From Oscillospiraceae bacterium (GTDB lineage: Bacteria > Bacillota > Clostridia > Oscillospirales > WRJC01), in contig WQYZ01000026.1 of NCBI GenBank assembly GCA_009780985.1, forward strand, positions 1 to 33,513: DNA of 33,513 bases. The letters are read 5' to 3'. Shown here in pieces: positions 1-9,047 of this stretch. Position numbers and translations under genes: made by a program. The notes beneath the pieces were generated by a model, which was given only the letters and a program-made list of their open reading frames with translations, was not told where the DNA came from and searched no databases. Every line of letters begins with the position of its first letter. Position 1 is the first letter of the stretch.

Positions 1-1
1 A

Positions 2-1270
2 GAAAAGATTGATTTTGATTTTTTTAAAACTTCAATAAAAGCGGATATGATTAATGACGATGGGATTTTAAATGCGCTGAATTTCTGGAAAAATCAAGAA
101 ATATTAGATTATGAATATGAGGCTTCAGCCGGACAGAATAGTAAAGGCGTAAATATGGACAATATTATAAGTATTCTGAGTAATATAAAAAAAGATATAA
201 ATATTATGAATACTCCCGGCGAAGACGACGATTCGGACGATTCATACGAATTTGATGAAATTTACAGATTTAACAGAACAAACAAAAACATAAAAATAAA
301 CAAAACAGGGAAATGCGAAAATTGCGAAAAATTAAAAAATGCAAAAAAGACGGATAAATCAGATAAAATTGATGACTCTGACAATTTAAACAAATTTGAA
401 ACAGCGAGTATATATAAAAATGCAAAAGAAGAAACAGAAACATTTGAGATATCAATTTTGACCGATGATTATGACAATTCTGAAAATTATGAATTTGAAA
501 TTGAAGACAGCATAAAAGATATAAACAATACAGAACCCGAAACTTCTGAAAAAAGTGCAAAACCGGAGAAAAAATCAAATACAGCAGTAAGACCGCAGCC
601 GGTTGCTTCCGGTTCGGTATCGATAGATAAACTGAGCGACGCGCTTGAAACCAGCGAGGATTTTCAGCGTTTATATCAAACCGCTCAGATAAAAATGCGC
701 TCTATGTTTAATACGGCGGAGATTGAAATATTATATAACTTATATGAAATAAATAAAATCGAGGTCGATTTGATATTAAAACTTGCGGAAATATGCGTTG
801 AAGAAGGTAAGAATAACATCAGGTATTTAGAAAAATTCGCATTGGGGTTAGCGGCTAACGGAATTCTGAATTTCAGGGACTATGAAGCGAGTTTTGAAGA
901 ATCAAGAAAAGTGCAGCAATTTGAAGATAAAATAAGGACACTGTTCAATATAGGAGACCAAAAACTTACGGCAAAAGAGCGAAATCATATAAAAACATGG
1001 GTTCTTGAATTTGATTTTCCCGACGACGTATTATTGGAGGGATATAAAAAATGTATAGAGTCCGGAAAATTTGAAAAAGCTTCAATAAATTATATAAACG
1101 GTATATATATTAAATGGCATGAAAAAGGCTTCAAAACGCTTGACGATATAAATAATGAATACGGCAGTCCAAACGGCGGTTTCAGCACAGACGGTAAAAA
1201 GACGTCAAGTTTTAACCTGGAGCAGTTTTTCGAAAAGGCAGCTAAAAAATCAATGAAGACAATGAAATAG
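2..1270 (+). CDS. DnaD-domain replication initiation protein, 5' end cut by window edge
   Basis: Primosomal protein of the DnaD/DnaB family, which helps load the replicative helicase in Firmicutes. The frame is open to the first base: sense codons run from position 2 into the first ATG (47), and they read like the end of an N-terminal winged-helix domain, so the true start is probably outside the window. Numbered from that ATG, residues about 45-195 are an acidic, Asn/Lys/Glu-rich low-complexity linker. Residues about 222-370 form the helical DnaD C-terminal domain, ending in the characteristic YINGIYIKWHEKGFKTLDDI block. The next gene encodes a DnaI/DnaC-like loader, the usual partner in Clostridia. 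The linker is longer than in Bacillus DnaD. Family assignment is firm; the 5' boundary is not known. Confidence 0.85.
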   Translation, partial: EKIDFDFFKTSIKADMINDDGILNALNFWKNQEILDYEYEASAGQNSKGVNMDNIISILSNIKKDINIMNTPGEDDDSDDSYEFDEIYRFNRTNKNIKINKTGKCENCEKLKNAKKTDKSDKIDDSDNLNKFETASIYKNAKEETETFEISILTDDYDNSENYEFEIEDSIKDINNTEPETSEKSAKPEKKSNTAVRPQPVASGSVSIDKLSDALETSEDFQRLYQTAQIKMRSMFNTAEIEILYNLYEINKIEVDLILKLAEICVEEGKNNIRYLEKFALGLAANGILNFRDYEASFEESRKVQQFEDKIRTLFNIGDQKLTAKERNHIKTWVLEFDFPDDVLLEGYKKCIESGKFEKASINYINGIYIKWHEKGFKTLDDINNEYGSPNGGFSTDGKKTSSFNLEQFFEKAAKKSMKTMK

Positions 1271-1334
1271 CAGAAACGCGAATGATAGCCAAACACAGAA
1301 ACGTGCAAATATAAAATATTTTTCGAGGAATATT

Positions 1335-2390
1335 ATGGCTTATAACAGTAAAGTTATAAATAAAGTTATAAACGATTTTGAGAACAAATCGAAAATAGCG
1401 GTTGCGGTAGCTGAAAAAAAGCGGAGCGAGATATACGGGAAGTTGCCCGAACTTTTAAATATCGACAGAAAATTGACCGGGACGTATATAGAACTTATCG
1501 ACGTTATTTCAAATCAAAGCGACAATATTGATATAAAAATAGCAAATATTAAAAATAAAAATAAAAATCTGCAAAAGCAGAGAAAATTATTACTGAAAGA
1601 AAACGGCTATCCTGAAAATTATACGGACCCCATTTACGAATGTGGGATATGCGAAGATACGGGATACAGGAAAATGGACGCTTTTGGCAGAGAGGAAGTT
1701 ATGTGCGACTGTATGAAACAGTCTTTGGCGGCGGAAAGCCTGAGGATTTCAGGGCTTGGGAAAATAGTCAGGACACAGAATTTTGAAAATTTCAGATTAG
1801 ACTATTATGAAAAGAAAGCCCAAAATTCAGCGAAATCTTCAAATTCCTCGCCGACAGAAAAAGAGAAAGTAGTCCCGTACGAACGAATGGAAGAAGTATT
1901 GAAAATCAGTAAAGATTTTGCGGAAAATTTCGGCGAATCGGAAAATACTGAGGAATCAGAAAAAAATCTCATGTTTATAGGTCCGACAGGGTTGGGGAAA
2001 ACGCATTTATCGTCGGCTATAGCGGCTGAAATTATAAAAAAAGGTTTTGACGTTTTATACGATACGGCGCAAAGTATATTATATTCTTTTGAAAAGCAGA
2101 GATTCGCAAAAGCCGGGACATTTGACTCTGATATTCTGGACAGATACATGACTTGCGATTTGCTTATCATAGACGATTTGGGAACGGAATATTCGGGAAA
2201 TATGTCTGTAACGTCGCTTTATAATATAATAAACACAAGATTAATCGAAAATAAAAGCATGATTATAAGCACTAATTTAAGTTTGAAAGAAATGAAAACA
2301 AAATACGACGACAGCATTGTATCAAGAATATTCGGGAATTTTTCTGTTTTAGAGTTTATCGGCGACGATATAAGATTTAAAAAATTATAA
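1335..2390 (+). CDS. dnaI: DnaI/DnaC-like helicase loader ATPase
   Basis: AAA+ ATPase expected to load the replicative helicase onto DNA with the DnaD-like protein encoded just upstream. The 351-residue product has a coiled, charged N-terminal region (1-95). A cysteine cluster follows (C103, C106, C124, C126), of the type that binds zinc in clostridial DnaC/DnaI proteins. The Walker A motif GPTGLGKTH is at 216-224 and the Walker B motif LLIIDD at 276-281, followed by the LGTEY segment typical of DnaC/IstB ATPases. A Ser/Glu-rich insert lies at about 160-210. The gene follows the dnaD-like gene by 64 bases and is probably cotranscribed. It is not IstB of an insertion sequence, because no istA or terminal repeats are present. 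The symbol follows Bacillus usage; many clostridial annotations call it dnaC. Confidence 0.88.
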   Translation: MAYNSKVINKVINDFENKSKIAVAVAEKKRSEIYGKLPELLNIDRKLTGTYIELIDVISNQSDNIDIKIANIKNKNKNLQKQRKLLLKENGYPENYTDPIYECGICEDTGYRKMDAFGREEVMCDCMKQSLAAESLRISGLGKIVRTQNFENFRLDYYEKKAQNSAKSSNSSPTEKEKVVPYERMEEVLKISKDFAENFGESENTEESEKNLMFIGPTGLGKTHLSSAIAAEIIKKGFDVLYDTAQSILYSFEKQRFAKAGTFDSDILDRYMTCDLLIIDDLGTEYSGNMSVTSLYNIINTRLIENKSMIISTNLSLKEMKTKYDDSIVSRIFGNFSVLEFIGDDIRFKKL

Positions 2391-2435
2391 AAATTTATTT
2401 TATTTATATAATAAAAATCGGAGGAAAGATTAATC

Positions 2436-3479
2436 ATGAAAATGACATTTCGCTGGTACGGAAAAGACGACCCTGTTTCGTTGAAAAACATATCGCAGAT
2501 ACCGTTAATGGACGGCATTGTGTCGGCTTGTTATGACGTCCCCGTAGGAAAAGAGTGGAAAGAAGAATCTATAAACGAGATAAAAGCACAGTCAAGTGCG
2601 CATAATTTGTCTTTTGAAGTTGTGGAAAGCGTTCCCGTTCACGAGGATATAAAACTCGGCAAAAAGGCGCGGGACGAATATATTCAGGTTTACAGAAACA
2701 ATATAAAAAAATTAGCGTCTGCCGGAGTTAAAGTAATATGTTATAATTTTATGCCCGTGTTCGACTGGCTGAGGTCCAACTTATCTTATGAAAACAGCGA
2801 CGGTTCGACTTCCCTGATATACAGGGAAGATGAAATATTGAATATGGACCCGAAAAAAGGCGATTTATCTCTGCCCGGTTGGGATTCGAGCTATACAAAA
2901 GACGGTTTGATTTCACTTTTGGACGAATATAAAAATATAGACGACGAGAAATTATTTGAGAATATAACTTACTTTATCAGAGGCATAATGGACGTATGCG
3001 AACAGTATTCGGTTAGAATGGCGATACATCCGGACGACCCGCCGTGGTCTGTGTTTAACCTGCCGAGAATAATCAGGGACGAAAAAAATCTCGAAAGGTT
3101 TTTGAGAATCCATGACAGCGAAGCAAACGGATTGACTTTATGCACCGGTTCTTTGGGTTCCGACGGAAAAAACAATGTCGTCGATATGATAAGAAAATTC
3201 GGCAAAAACAAAAAGATAGGGTTTATCCACGCGAGAAATGTAAAAGTTATCGGCGAACACCAATTCAATGAAACGGCTCACCCGTCGAAATACGGTTCTT
3301 TGGATATGTACGAGATAGTCAAGGCAATGTACGACGTCGGATTTGACGGCTATGTGCGTCCCGATCACGGGCGCATGATATGGGGCGAAACAGGACGTCC
3401 GGGTTACGGGCTGTATGATAGAGCACTCGGCGCGGTTTATCTCGGCGGATTATGGGAAGCGGTATGCAAAAATGGCTGA
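2436..3479 (+). CDS. uxuA: Mannonate dehydratase
   Basis: Converts D-mannonate to 2-keto-3-deoxygluconate in glucuronate catabolism (EC 4.2.1.8). The 347-residue product matches the family in length and has its signature segments throughout: the opening TFRWYG, VCYNFMPVFDW-like text near 101-111, AIHPDDPP at 196-203 (H198), LCTGSLGS (C236), FIHARN (H265) and RPDHG (D310, H311). These include the residues that bind the catalytic metal in UxuA. A strong ribosome binding site, GGAGGAAAG, lies about 10 bases before the ATG, and an AT-rich TATAAT-like box sits just upstream of it. No uxuB, uxaC, kdgK or kdgA is in view, so the pathway partners must be elsewhere. The 3' end overlaps the Nudix gene by 8 bases. 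Confidence 0.95.
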   Translation: MKMTFRWYGKDDPVSLKNISQIPLMDGIVSACYDVPVGKEWKEESINEIKAQSSAHNLSFEVVESVPVHEDIKLGKKARDEYIQVYRNNIKKLASAGVKVICYNFMPVFDWLRSNLSYENSDGSTSLIYREDEILNMDPKKGDLSLPGWDSSYTKDGLISLLDEYKNIDDEKLFENITYFIRGIMDVCEQYSVRMAIHPDDPPWSVFNLPRIIRDEKNLERFLRIHDSEANGLTLCTGSLGSDGKNNVVDMIRKFGKNKKIGFIHARNVKVIGEHQFNETAHPSKYGSLDMYEIVKAMYDVGFDGYVRPDHGRMIWGETGRPGYGLYDRALGAVYLGGLWEAVCKNG

Positions 3480-3963
3480 AACAGTTGAAATGCTGGATAT
3501 ATACGATAAAAACGGCAATAAAACCGGAATTACACGTAAAAGAAGCGAACCGATGAAAAACGGCGAATATCACCGTATTGTACATGTGTGGATAAAAAAC
3601 AGTGAAAATAAATTTATAATCACAAAACGCAGTCCCGAAAAGAGAAATTGCCCGAATATGTGGGAATGTACTGCCGGTTTTATTTTTGCAGGGGAAGAGA
3701 GTTCTGTTGCCGCGTTGCGAGAAGTTAAAGAGGAAACTGGATTTATCCTTAATCTTGCAAATGGCGAATTGATATATTCTTTTATTAACGAAGACTACAT
3801 CCACGATATTTGGTTATTTAACGAAAATGTAGATATAAAAACCGCAGTTCTTGAAAAAGGCGGGACATGCGATATTAAATGGGCGGTAAAAGACGAAATT
3901 TTAAGAATAATTGAAAAAGGCGAATTTGTGCCTTATATGGAATATGTCCGCGATATATTTTAA
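3472..3963 (+). CDS. Nudix hydrolase
   Basis: Nudix-superfamily hydrolase of 163 residues, predicted to cleave a nucleoside diphosphate-linked or other diphosphate substrate using Mg2+. The Nudix box is intact: G69, five residues, E75, seven residues, then REVKEETGF (83-91). The N-terminal stretch (DIYDKNGNKTGI...HRIVHVWI) resembles the IPP isomerase/YfcD-like branch, but that does not fix the substrate. The start chosen is the ATG inside the last codons of uxuA, preceded by GGGAAG. An in-frame ATG 18 bases later is an alternative. An upstream in-frame extension within uxuA lacks family similarity and was excluded. The overlap with uxuA implies cotranslation, although no functional link between the two is known. 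Confidence 0.85.
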   Translation: MAETVEMLDIYDKNGNKTGITRKRSEPMKNGEYHRIVHVWIKNSENKFIITKRSPEKRNCPNMWECTAGFIFAGEESSVAALREVKEETGFILNLANGELIYSFINEDYIHDIWLFNENVDIKTAVLEKGGTCDIKWAVKDEILRIIEKGEFVPYMEYVRDIF

Positions 3964-3990
3964 AATAAATAAAAATAAAACGGATAAGAA

Positions 3991-4865
3991 ATGAATATTG
4001 AAAATAATTTAAGTAAAATAAACGCAAACAAAAAATACAAAGACAGTGTTTTTACGCGGCTTTTCGGCGAAAAGGATAAACTGGCAGAGTTGTACAATGC
4101 GATAAACGGTACAAAATATACGCCTGACGACATAACTATAACTACGTTGGAAAACGTAATATTTATAGGTCGCGTGAACGATATATCGTTCACAATAGGC
4201 GATAGACTAATCGTTCTGATTGAACATCAATCTACTGTGAATCCGAATATGCCGTTGAGATGTCTGCTGTATATAGCGCGGCATTACTAAATGCTGGCAG
4301 ACAACGGGCGATGTACAGTACGCATTTAGTAAAAATACTACCACCGGAGTTTATAATGTTATACAATGGTAAAGACGAATACCCCGAAAAATCTACGCTT
4401 TATTTATCTGATGCTTTCGGGGACAGTAACATGGACAATCGCGAATTGAAAGTGAAAGTGTATAATGTGAACAAAGGACACAACCTAAAAATAATGTGTC
4501 AGAGTGAAACTTTGAAAGAATATTCTGTTTTTGTAGGACGTGTTTACGAAAATAAAGACAATGGATTTGAATTGGCAGAGGCGCTGGAGAAAGCGGTTAA
4601 AGATTGCATAAAAGATGACATATTAAAAAATTTTTTAGAAAAATATGGGAGTGATGTGATAAATATGTTAAGTCTTGAATTTAATTTAGATGACGCCAAA
4701 AGGGTTTGGAAAAAAGATGGTATAATAGAAGGTGAACAAAAAAAAGCTGAAGAAATAGCAGAAAGCTTATTAAATATTCTTGACATAGAAACGATAGCAG
4801 AAAAAACAAAACTTTCGGTTGAAGAAATACGCGAATTAAAAATTAAACATGAAAATAAGGTATAA
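3991..4865 (+). pseudogene. Rpn-family (YhgA-like/PD-(D/E)XK) nuclease-transposase, frameshifted
   Basis: Two overlapping frames form one protein of the recombination-promoting nuclease/putative transposase family. The first, 3991-4290, carries the N-terminal nuclease core: DSVFTRLFGEKDKLAELYNAI, then DRLIVLIEHQST, whose acidic and E-H-Q residues match the PD-(D/E)XK centre. It stops at TAA right after LYIARHY. The second continues from about 4284 in another frame with LLNAGRQRAMYST...PPEFIMLYNGKDEYP and ends with a C-terminal EGEQKKAEEIAESLL...LSVEEIRELK helix pair, which is also typical of the family. The break falls where the family continues without interruption, so a small indel is the simplest explanation. 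No slippery heptamer for programmed frameshifting is visible. Before the break it would have been about 290 residues. Confidence 0.8.
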
Positions 4866-4882
4866 ATATATCAGGAGAGTCT

Positions 4883-5560
4883 ATGGTTGAATCTAAAGGC
4901 TGGGATTGGGAGAGTATAAAAGATAACCCTGAATATGCGGCACATTTAAGACCGACGGAATTTGGATATTACTATTCCAATATATGGAAAGATGCGGGTC
5001 GCGAAACTGTTTTGGACTTGGGCACAGGTCTTGGTCGTCATGCTATTTGTTTTGCTAAAGCTGGGTTAAAAGTGAGTGCAATAGATATGTCTGAATACGG
5101 AATAAAACATTTACAGTCGTGGGCGGAAAACGAAAAATTAGAAATCGACGCGAAAGTCGGCGATATGATGTCGCTGCCATATGCCGACAAATCGTTTGAC
5201 TGTTTATTTGCCTGCCATGTCATATCTCACTCAGATTCAACCGGCATCAAAAAAATTATAAAAGAAATCGAGAGGGTGTTAAAACCAAACGGTGAAGTGT
5301 TTTTATCGTTCAGTTCAAAAGAAACCACTGATTTTATAGAAGCTGTGCGTCCGAAAGTTGATGATAACACAATGTTTTGGGAAGACAGCGACGGACCCGA
5401 TATTGACGGTTCTCCGCTATTTTACGCAGATTTATCTGATATTATCGAATTGATGTCAAATTTTGACAATTTGTTTGTCAGGCATACGGAGTATTGCAGT
5501 TTAGATGTAAATAATAAACGAAAAACCAAATATTATTATGTAAGTGCTACACTAAAATAA
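4883..5560 (+). CDS. Class I SAM-dependent methyltransferase
   Basis: Predicted cytoplasmic methyltransferase of 225 residues with a Rossmann-type fold. Motif I is VLDLGTGLGRH at 43-53, and an acidic residue that would hold the ribose of S-adenosylmethionine follows at D68 in VSAIDMSE. A Methyltransf_11-like core continues with SLPYADKSFDCLFACHVISH and a late EIERVLKPNGEVFLSF strand. The substrate cannot be told from the sequence. AGGAGAG lies 7-9 bases before the ATG. The gene sits 17 bases after the Rpn-like pseudogene and 27 bases before the HD-domain gene, so all three may share a transcript. No pathway partner is evident. Confidence 0.85.
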   Translation: MVESKGWDWESIKDNPEYAAHLRPTEFGYYYSNIWKDAGRETVLDLGTGLGRHAICFAKAGLKVSAIDMSEYGIKHLQSWAENEKLEIDAKVGDMMSLPYADKSFDCLFACHVISHSDSTGIKKIIKEIERVLKPNGEVFLSFSSKETTDFIEAVRPKVDDNTMFWEDSDGPDIDGSPLFYADLSDIIELMSNFDNLFVRHTEYCSLDVNNKRKTKYYYVSATLK

Positions 5561-5587
5561 TAAGCATTACAGGGAGGATAGAACAAA

Positions 5588-6253
5588 ATGGATTGGTTAG
5601 AAATATTGAAAAGCGAAATGCTGGAAATCACGAAGACCGCCGCATATGAGTATTTCCCTGCAATCGGCGCATATACGGAACCGTATTATAATCATAAATT
5701 TGAGCATGTAAAACAGGTTGAAACAGAGGCGTTGAAACTTTTTGAAGTATACGGCGGCGATAAAGATATTGTCCTTGCTTCCGTATGGATTCACGACCGG
5801 TATAAGCCTCAGTTTGACGGACCCGACCATGGAAATAAAGCCGCCGACTGGGTTCTTGAAAATCTTGAAAGCAAAGGATTCCCGAAAGAAAAAGTAAAAG
5901 CGGTAGAGTATGCCGTGAGAAATCATACCGGGTTTGATAAAAGACCGCTTGAAACGTTGGAAGCGCAAATATTATGGGACGCGGATAAATTGGCGCATCA
6001 CGGACCTAAATATATCTTTCAGACTTTCATGTTGTTTACGTCTGAAATATTGTGTAAAAATTACCTGGACTTGAAAATAAAGTTTGAGCCTACAATCGTT
6101 TTGGAAAATATTATGCCTGCTTTGTTGAACTTAAAACACGAGATAGATTATGACGGACCTAACTATTTTCATCTTGACGAATCATGGAAAATCGTTATAG
6201 AAAAAGATGAAGCTGTTAATGCGTTTTTAGAGGCGTTGGAAAAAAAGTTATAA
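5588..6253 (+). CDS. HD-domain phosphohydrolase-like protein
   Basis: Metal-dependent phosphohydrolase of the HD superfamily, 221 residues, substrate unknown. The metal ligands can be followed along the sequence: H40 in KFEHVKQV, the H69-D70 doublet in WIHDRY, H81 in GPDHGNKA, H113 in RNHTGF and D131/D133 in LWDADKL. The WDADKLA ending of the core resembles the small stand-alone HD proteins that act on nucleotides or other phosphate esters. A GGGAGGA ribosome binding site lies just before the ATG. It is separated by 27 bases from the upstream methyltransferase gene and is probably cotranscribed with it. Confidence 0.8.
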   Translation: MDWLEILKSEMLEITKTAAYEYFPAIGAYTEPYYNHKFEHVKQVETEALKLFEVYGGDKDIVLASVWIHDRYKPQFDGPDHGNKAADWVLENLESKGFPKEKVKAVEYAVRNHTGFDKRPLETLEAQILWDADKLAHHGPKYIFQTFMLFTSEILCKNYLDLKIKFEPTIVLENIMPALLNLKHEIDYDGPNYFHLDESWKIVIEKDEAVNAFLEALEKKL

Positions 6254-6299
6254 TTGTAAAATAAATATATAAATTAATTAAAAGAGAGTATATTATAAA

Positions 6300-8864
6300 A
6301 TGAGTGATAGAATCGATTTGAAAGAAAAGTATATAGGATTAAAAAGGAAGTTATTTGATATACGGTACAGCTATTTAAATCCCCCGCAAAGGGAAGCTGT
6401 ATATACAAACGAGGGTCCGTTGCTTATTTTAGCGGGTGCGGGAAGCGGTAAAACTACGGTTCTTGTAAACCGTATTGCCTTTTTAATCAAATACGGTAGC
6501 GGATATTTTAACGATGTTGACAATATCGGCGAAATAAGCGAGGCGGAAATTGAAACTCTTGAATCAATCGTAAAATATGCGGGAGAATCAAACGAGATTT
6601 CGCCGGAAGAACTCGACGAGATTCTGTCGCAGTTTGCAGTGAATCCGTGTCCGGCATATTCTATTTTATCTATAACGTTCACAAACAAAGCCGCAAACGA
6701 AATGAAAACCAGATTGAAAAATATCCTCGGCAAAGAAGCCGCAGATATATGGACGGGGACATTCCACTCTGTATGCGTGCGGATTCTAAGAAAATATATA
6801 GACAGAATGGGATATAATTCCAGTTTTACGATTTATGATATGGACGACGTCAAAAGACAGATAACGGCAATAATGCAGGATTTAAATATCAGTATAGAAA
6901 ATCTGCCTGTCCGCGCCGTCACAAGAGTTATCAGCGAATTTAAAGACAATCTAAAATACCCCGAAGATGTAAGTTTGGCAGGCGACAATATCAGGGAACA
7001 GGATATAAAAAAGATTTACGAAGAATATCAGAAACGTCTGAAACATTCAAACGCCGTGGATTTTGACGACATAATCGTGCTGACTGTAAAACTTTTGATT
7101 AGCGACGCCGAAGTCAGGGAATATTATAATAACAAGTTTAAATATATTCTCGTGGACGAATATCAGGACACAAATTATGCGCAGTATATGCTTATCACTT
7201 TACTGTCGCAGAAGTACAACAATGTCATGGTAGTCGGCGACGACGACCAGAGCATATATAAATTCAGGGGTGCGACCATAGAAAATATACTGAGTTTTAC
7301 GTCGAGATTTAAAGACGCAAAAATGATAAAACTTGAGCAGAATTACAGGTCGACCAAAAATATATTGGACGCGGCAAACGGAATAATAAAAAACAACGCC
7401 GGAAGAATGGGGAAATCCCTTTGGACTGATAAAGATGACGGCAATAAAATAATTATAAAAGAAAACAACGACCAGAATGACGAAGCGAGTTTTATAATAG
7501 ACGAGATAGTTGATTTGGTAGAAAATAACGGCAGAAACTATAAAGATTTTGCGGTTTTATACAGGGTGAACGCGCAGTCGGCGAATATCGAAACAGCGTT
7601 TGCAAAGTCTATGATTCCGTACAGGGTTCTCGGAGGCATTAGGTTTTACGAACGGAAAGAAATAAAAGATATGATAGCGTATTTCTGCGTGGTAAATAAT
7701 CCGGCTGATTCAATCAGATTAAAACGCATAATAAACGAGCCGAAGCGCGGAATAGGGGAAACGACGATTACGGCAATCGAGCAGATAGCGTTCAACGAAA
7801 ACAAAAGCATGTTTGAAGTTATAGAAAATGCCGATAAATATACCGTTTTAAGCCGTAATATAAATAAATTAAAGACATTTGCCGAGCTTATAGACAGTTT
7901 TATAGAAATCGAAAAAACCGCGACTCTGCCGGAATTTTTCGAGAAAGTATTCGATAACAGCGGGTACAGGAATATGCTGGAAGAATCTGTGAAACATAAA
8001 AACAACAAGTTTGACAGGTACAATAAATACGACAGCGGAGTGGACGAATCGGAACGCCTTGACAATATACGAGAGCTTATATCGCAGGCAATAACTTATA
8101 CTGAGGCAAAACGTCAGGAACTGGCGGAATTCGGGGAATTGGAAGAATTGGAGGCAAATGGATACAGAGCCGCGAATCTGACGGGGTTTCTCGAGGAAGT
8201 CGCGCTGATATCCGATATAGACAATTACGACGAAAACGCCGACGCAGTCACTTTAATGACTATACACAGCGCGAAAGGACTTGAGTTTCCGGCGGTTTTT
8301 ATTCCCGGGATGGAAGAGAGCATATTCCCGTCCATGCAGTCTATAAACGAGCCGTCGCAGCTTGAGGAAGAACGCCGGCTTGCGTATGTCGCCGTAACAA
8401 GGGCAAAAGAAAGATTATATATAACATACGCAAAAGAGAGGCTGCTTTACGGGCGCGCGGGGTTTAATAAAATATCGCGGTTTGCCGATGAAATACCGAA
8501 AGTAAATATAGAATTTATAAAAATCCCGGAAAATGCGAGACGCACCCACACAAATCTTATAGGTTTCGGTTCCCAGAAAAAATATCCGCCGAAAGTTTCT
8601 CCGACAAGCGAGTTTGCAACGGCATATACTACGGCGTCAAGCGCGAAAAAAGACACGGTTAAGCAGGATGATAAAGATTCGGGATATGTTCAGGCATTTA
8701 AAAAAGGCGATGTGATAGAACACCCGAATTTCGGCGACGGGCTTATAATAAATCTGACGGATTTGGGAGGGGACACTTTGTACGAAGTTTCGTTCGACAC
8801 AGTAGGTACTAAGAAAATAATGGGTACATACGCGAAATTTAAACTGAAAAGTCAAGATATGTAA
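6300..8864 (+). CDS. pcrA: ATP-dependent DNA helicase PcrA/UvrD
   Basis: Superfamily 1A 3'-5' helicase for DNA repair and rolling-circle replication. The 854-residue product has the full motif set: Q-motif region LNPPQREAV, Walker A AGAGSGKTT (45-53), Ia ITFTNKAANEM (125-135), motif II DEYQDT near 285, III GDDDQSIYKFRG near 313, V TIHSAKGLEF near 653 and VI AYVAVTRAKERL near 697. Residues 800-850 form the C-terminal PcrA Tudor-like domain that contacts RNA polymerase (GDVIEHPNFGDGLI). It is longer than Bacillus PcrA, mainly because of an acidic insert of about 50 residues (64-118) between motifs I and Ia. It is not RecB or AddA, since there is no nuclease domain. No ligA or other DNA repair partner is adjacent. 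Confidence 0.95.
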   Translation: MSDRIDLKEKYIGLKRKLFDIRYSYLNPPQREAVYTNEGPLLILAGAGSGKTTVLVNRIAFLIKYGSGYFNDVDNIGEISEAEIETLESIVKYAGESNEISPEELDEILSQFAVNPCPAYSILSITFTNKAANEMKTRLKNILGKEAADIWTGTFHSVCVRILRKYIDRMGYNSSFTIYDMDDVKRQITAIMQDLNISIENLPVRAVTRVISEFKDNLKYPEDVSLAGDNIREQDIKKIYEEYQKRLKHSNAVDFDDIIVLTVKLLISDAEVREYYNNKFKYILVDEYQDTNYAQYMLITLLSQKYNNVMVVGDDDQSIYKFRGATIENILSFTSRFKDAKMIKLEQNYRSTKNILDAANGIIKNNAGRMGKSLWTDKDDGNKIIIKENNDQNDEASFIIDEIVDLVENNGRNYKDFAVLYRVNAQSANIETAFAKSMIPYRVLGGIRFYERKEIKDMIAYFCVVNNPADSIRLKRIINEPKRGIGETTITAIEQIAFNENKSMFEVIENADKYTVLSRNINKLKTFAELIDSFIEIEKTATLPEFFEKVFDNSGYRNMLEESVKHKNNKFDRYNKYDSGVDESERLDNIRELISQAITYTEAKRQELAEFGELEELEANGYRAANLTGFLEEVALISDIDNYDENADAVTLMTIHSAKGLEFPAVFIPGMEESIFPSMQSINEPSQLEEERRLAYVAVTRAKERLYITYAKERLLYGRAGFNKISRFADEIPKVNIEFIKIPENARRTHTNLIGFGSQKKYPPKVSPTSEFATAYTTASSAKKDTVKQDDKDSGYVQAFKKGDVIEHPNFGDGLIINLTDLGGDTLYEVSFDTVGTKKIMGTYAKFKLKSQDM

Positions 8865-8913
8865 TTATAGAGGAGAAAAATTTATGATATTCAAGGTGGT
8901 CGTTATAGTGCGA

Positions 8914-8955
8914 GGGCGGACGACCCAACAAACATAGTTTGTATTATGTCCGCCC
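8914..8955. repeat. GC-rich palindromic element between pcrA and valS
   Basis: A perfect 8-base inverted repeat, GGGCGGAC (8914-8921) and GTCCGCCC (8948-8955), encloses a second perfect dyad, ACAAAC-ATA-GTTTGT (8928-8942). It lies in a 183-base gap that is otherwise AT-rich. There is no uridine tract after it, so it is a poor Rho-independent terminator. It looks more like a dispersed extragenic palindrome. A further GC-rich stretch follows at about 8979-9000 and does not fold clearly with it. Confidence 0.6.
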
Positions 8956-9047
8956 GTATTGTAAATATAAAATATAGGGGTGGAACGGGGTCATCCTCCC
9001 AGATTAACTTATAATTTAAACAAAACTATAACGGAGGAAAAATAGAA

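Noticed and set aside
4284-4300. Programmed frameshifting in the Rpn-type gene
   Set aside because: No slippery heptamer, downstream structure or internal ribosome binding site is visible at the break, so a disabling indel is simpler.
8865-9047. Possible T-box leader before valS, from GGGGTGGAACGGGG at about 8979-8992
   Set aside because: It only loosely resembles the T-box core AGGGTGGNACCGCG. The 183-base gap is short, and no specifier-loop stem or terminator/antiterminator pair could be drawn.
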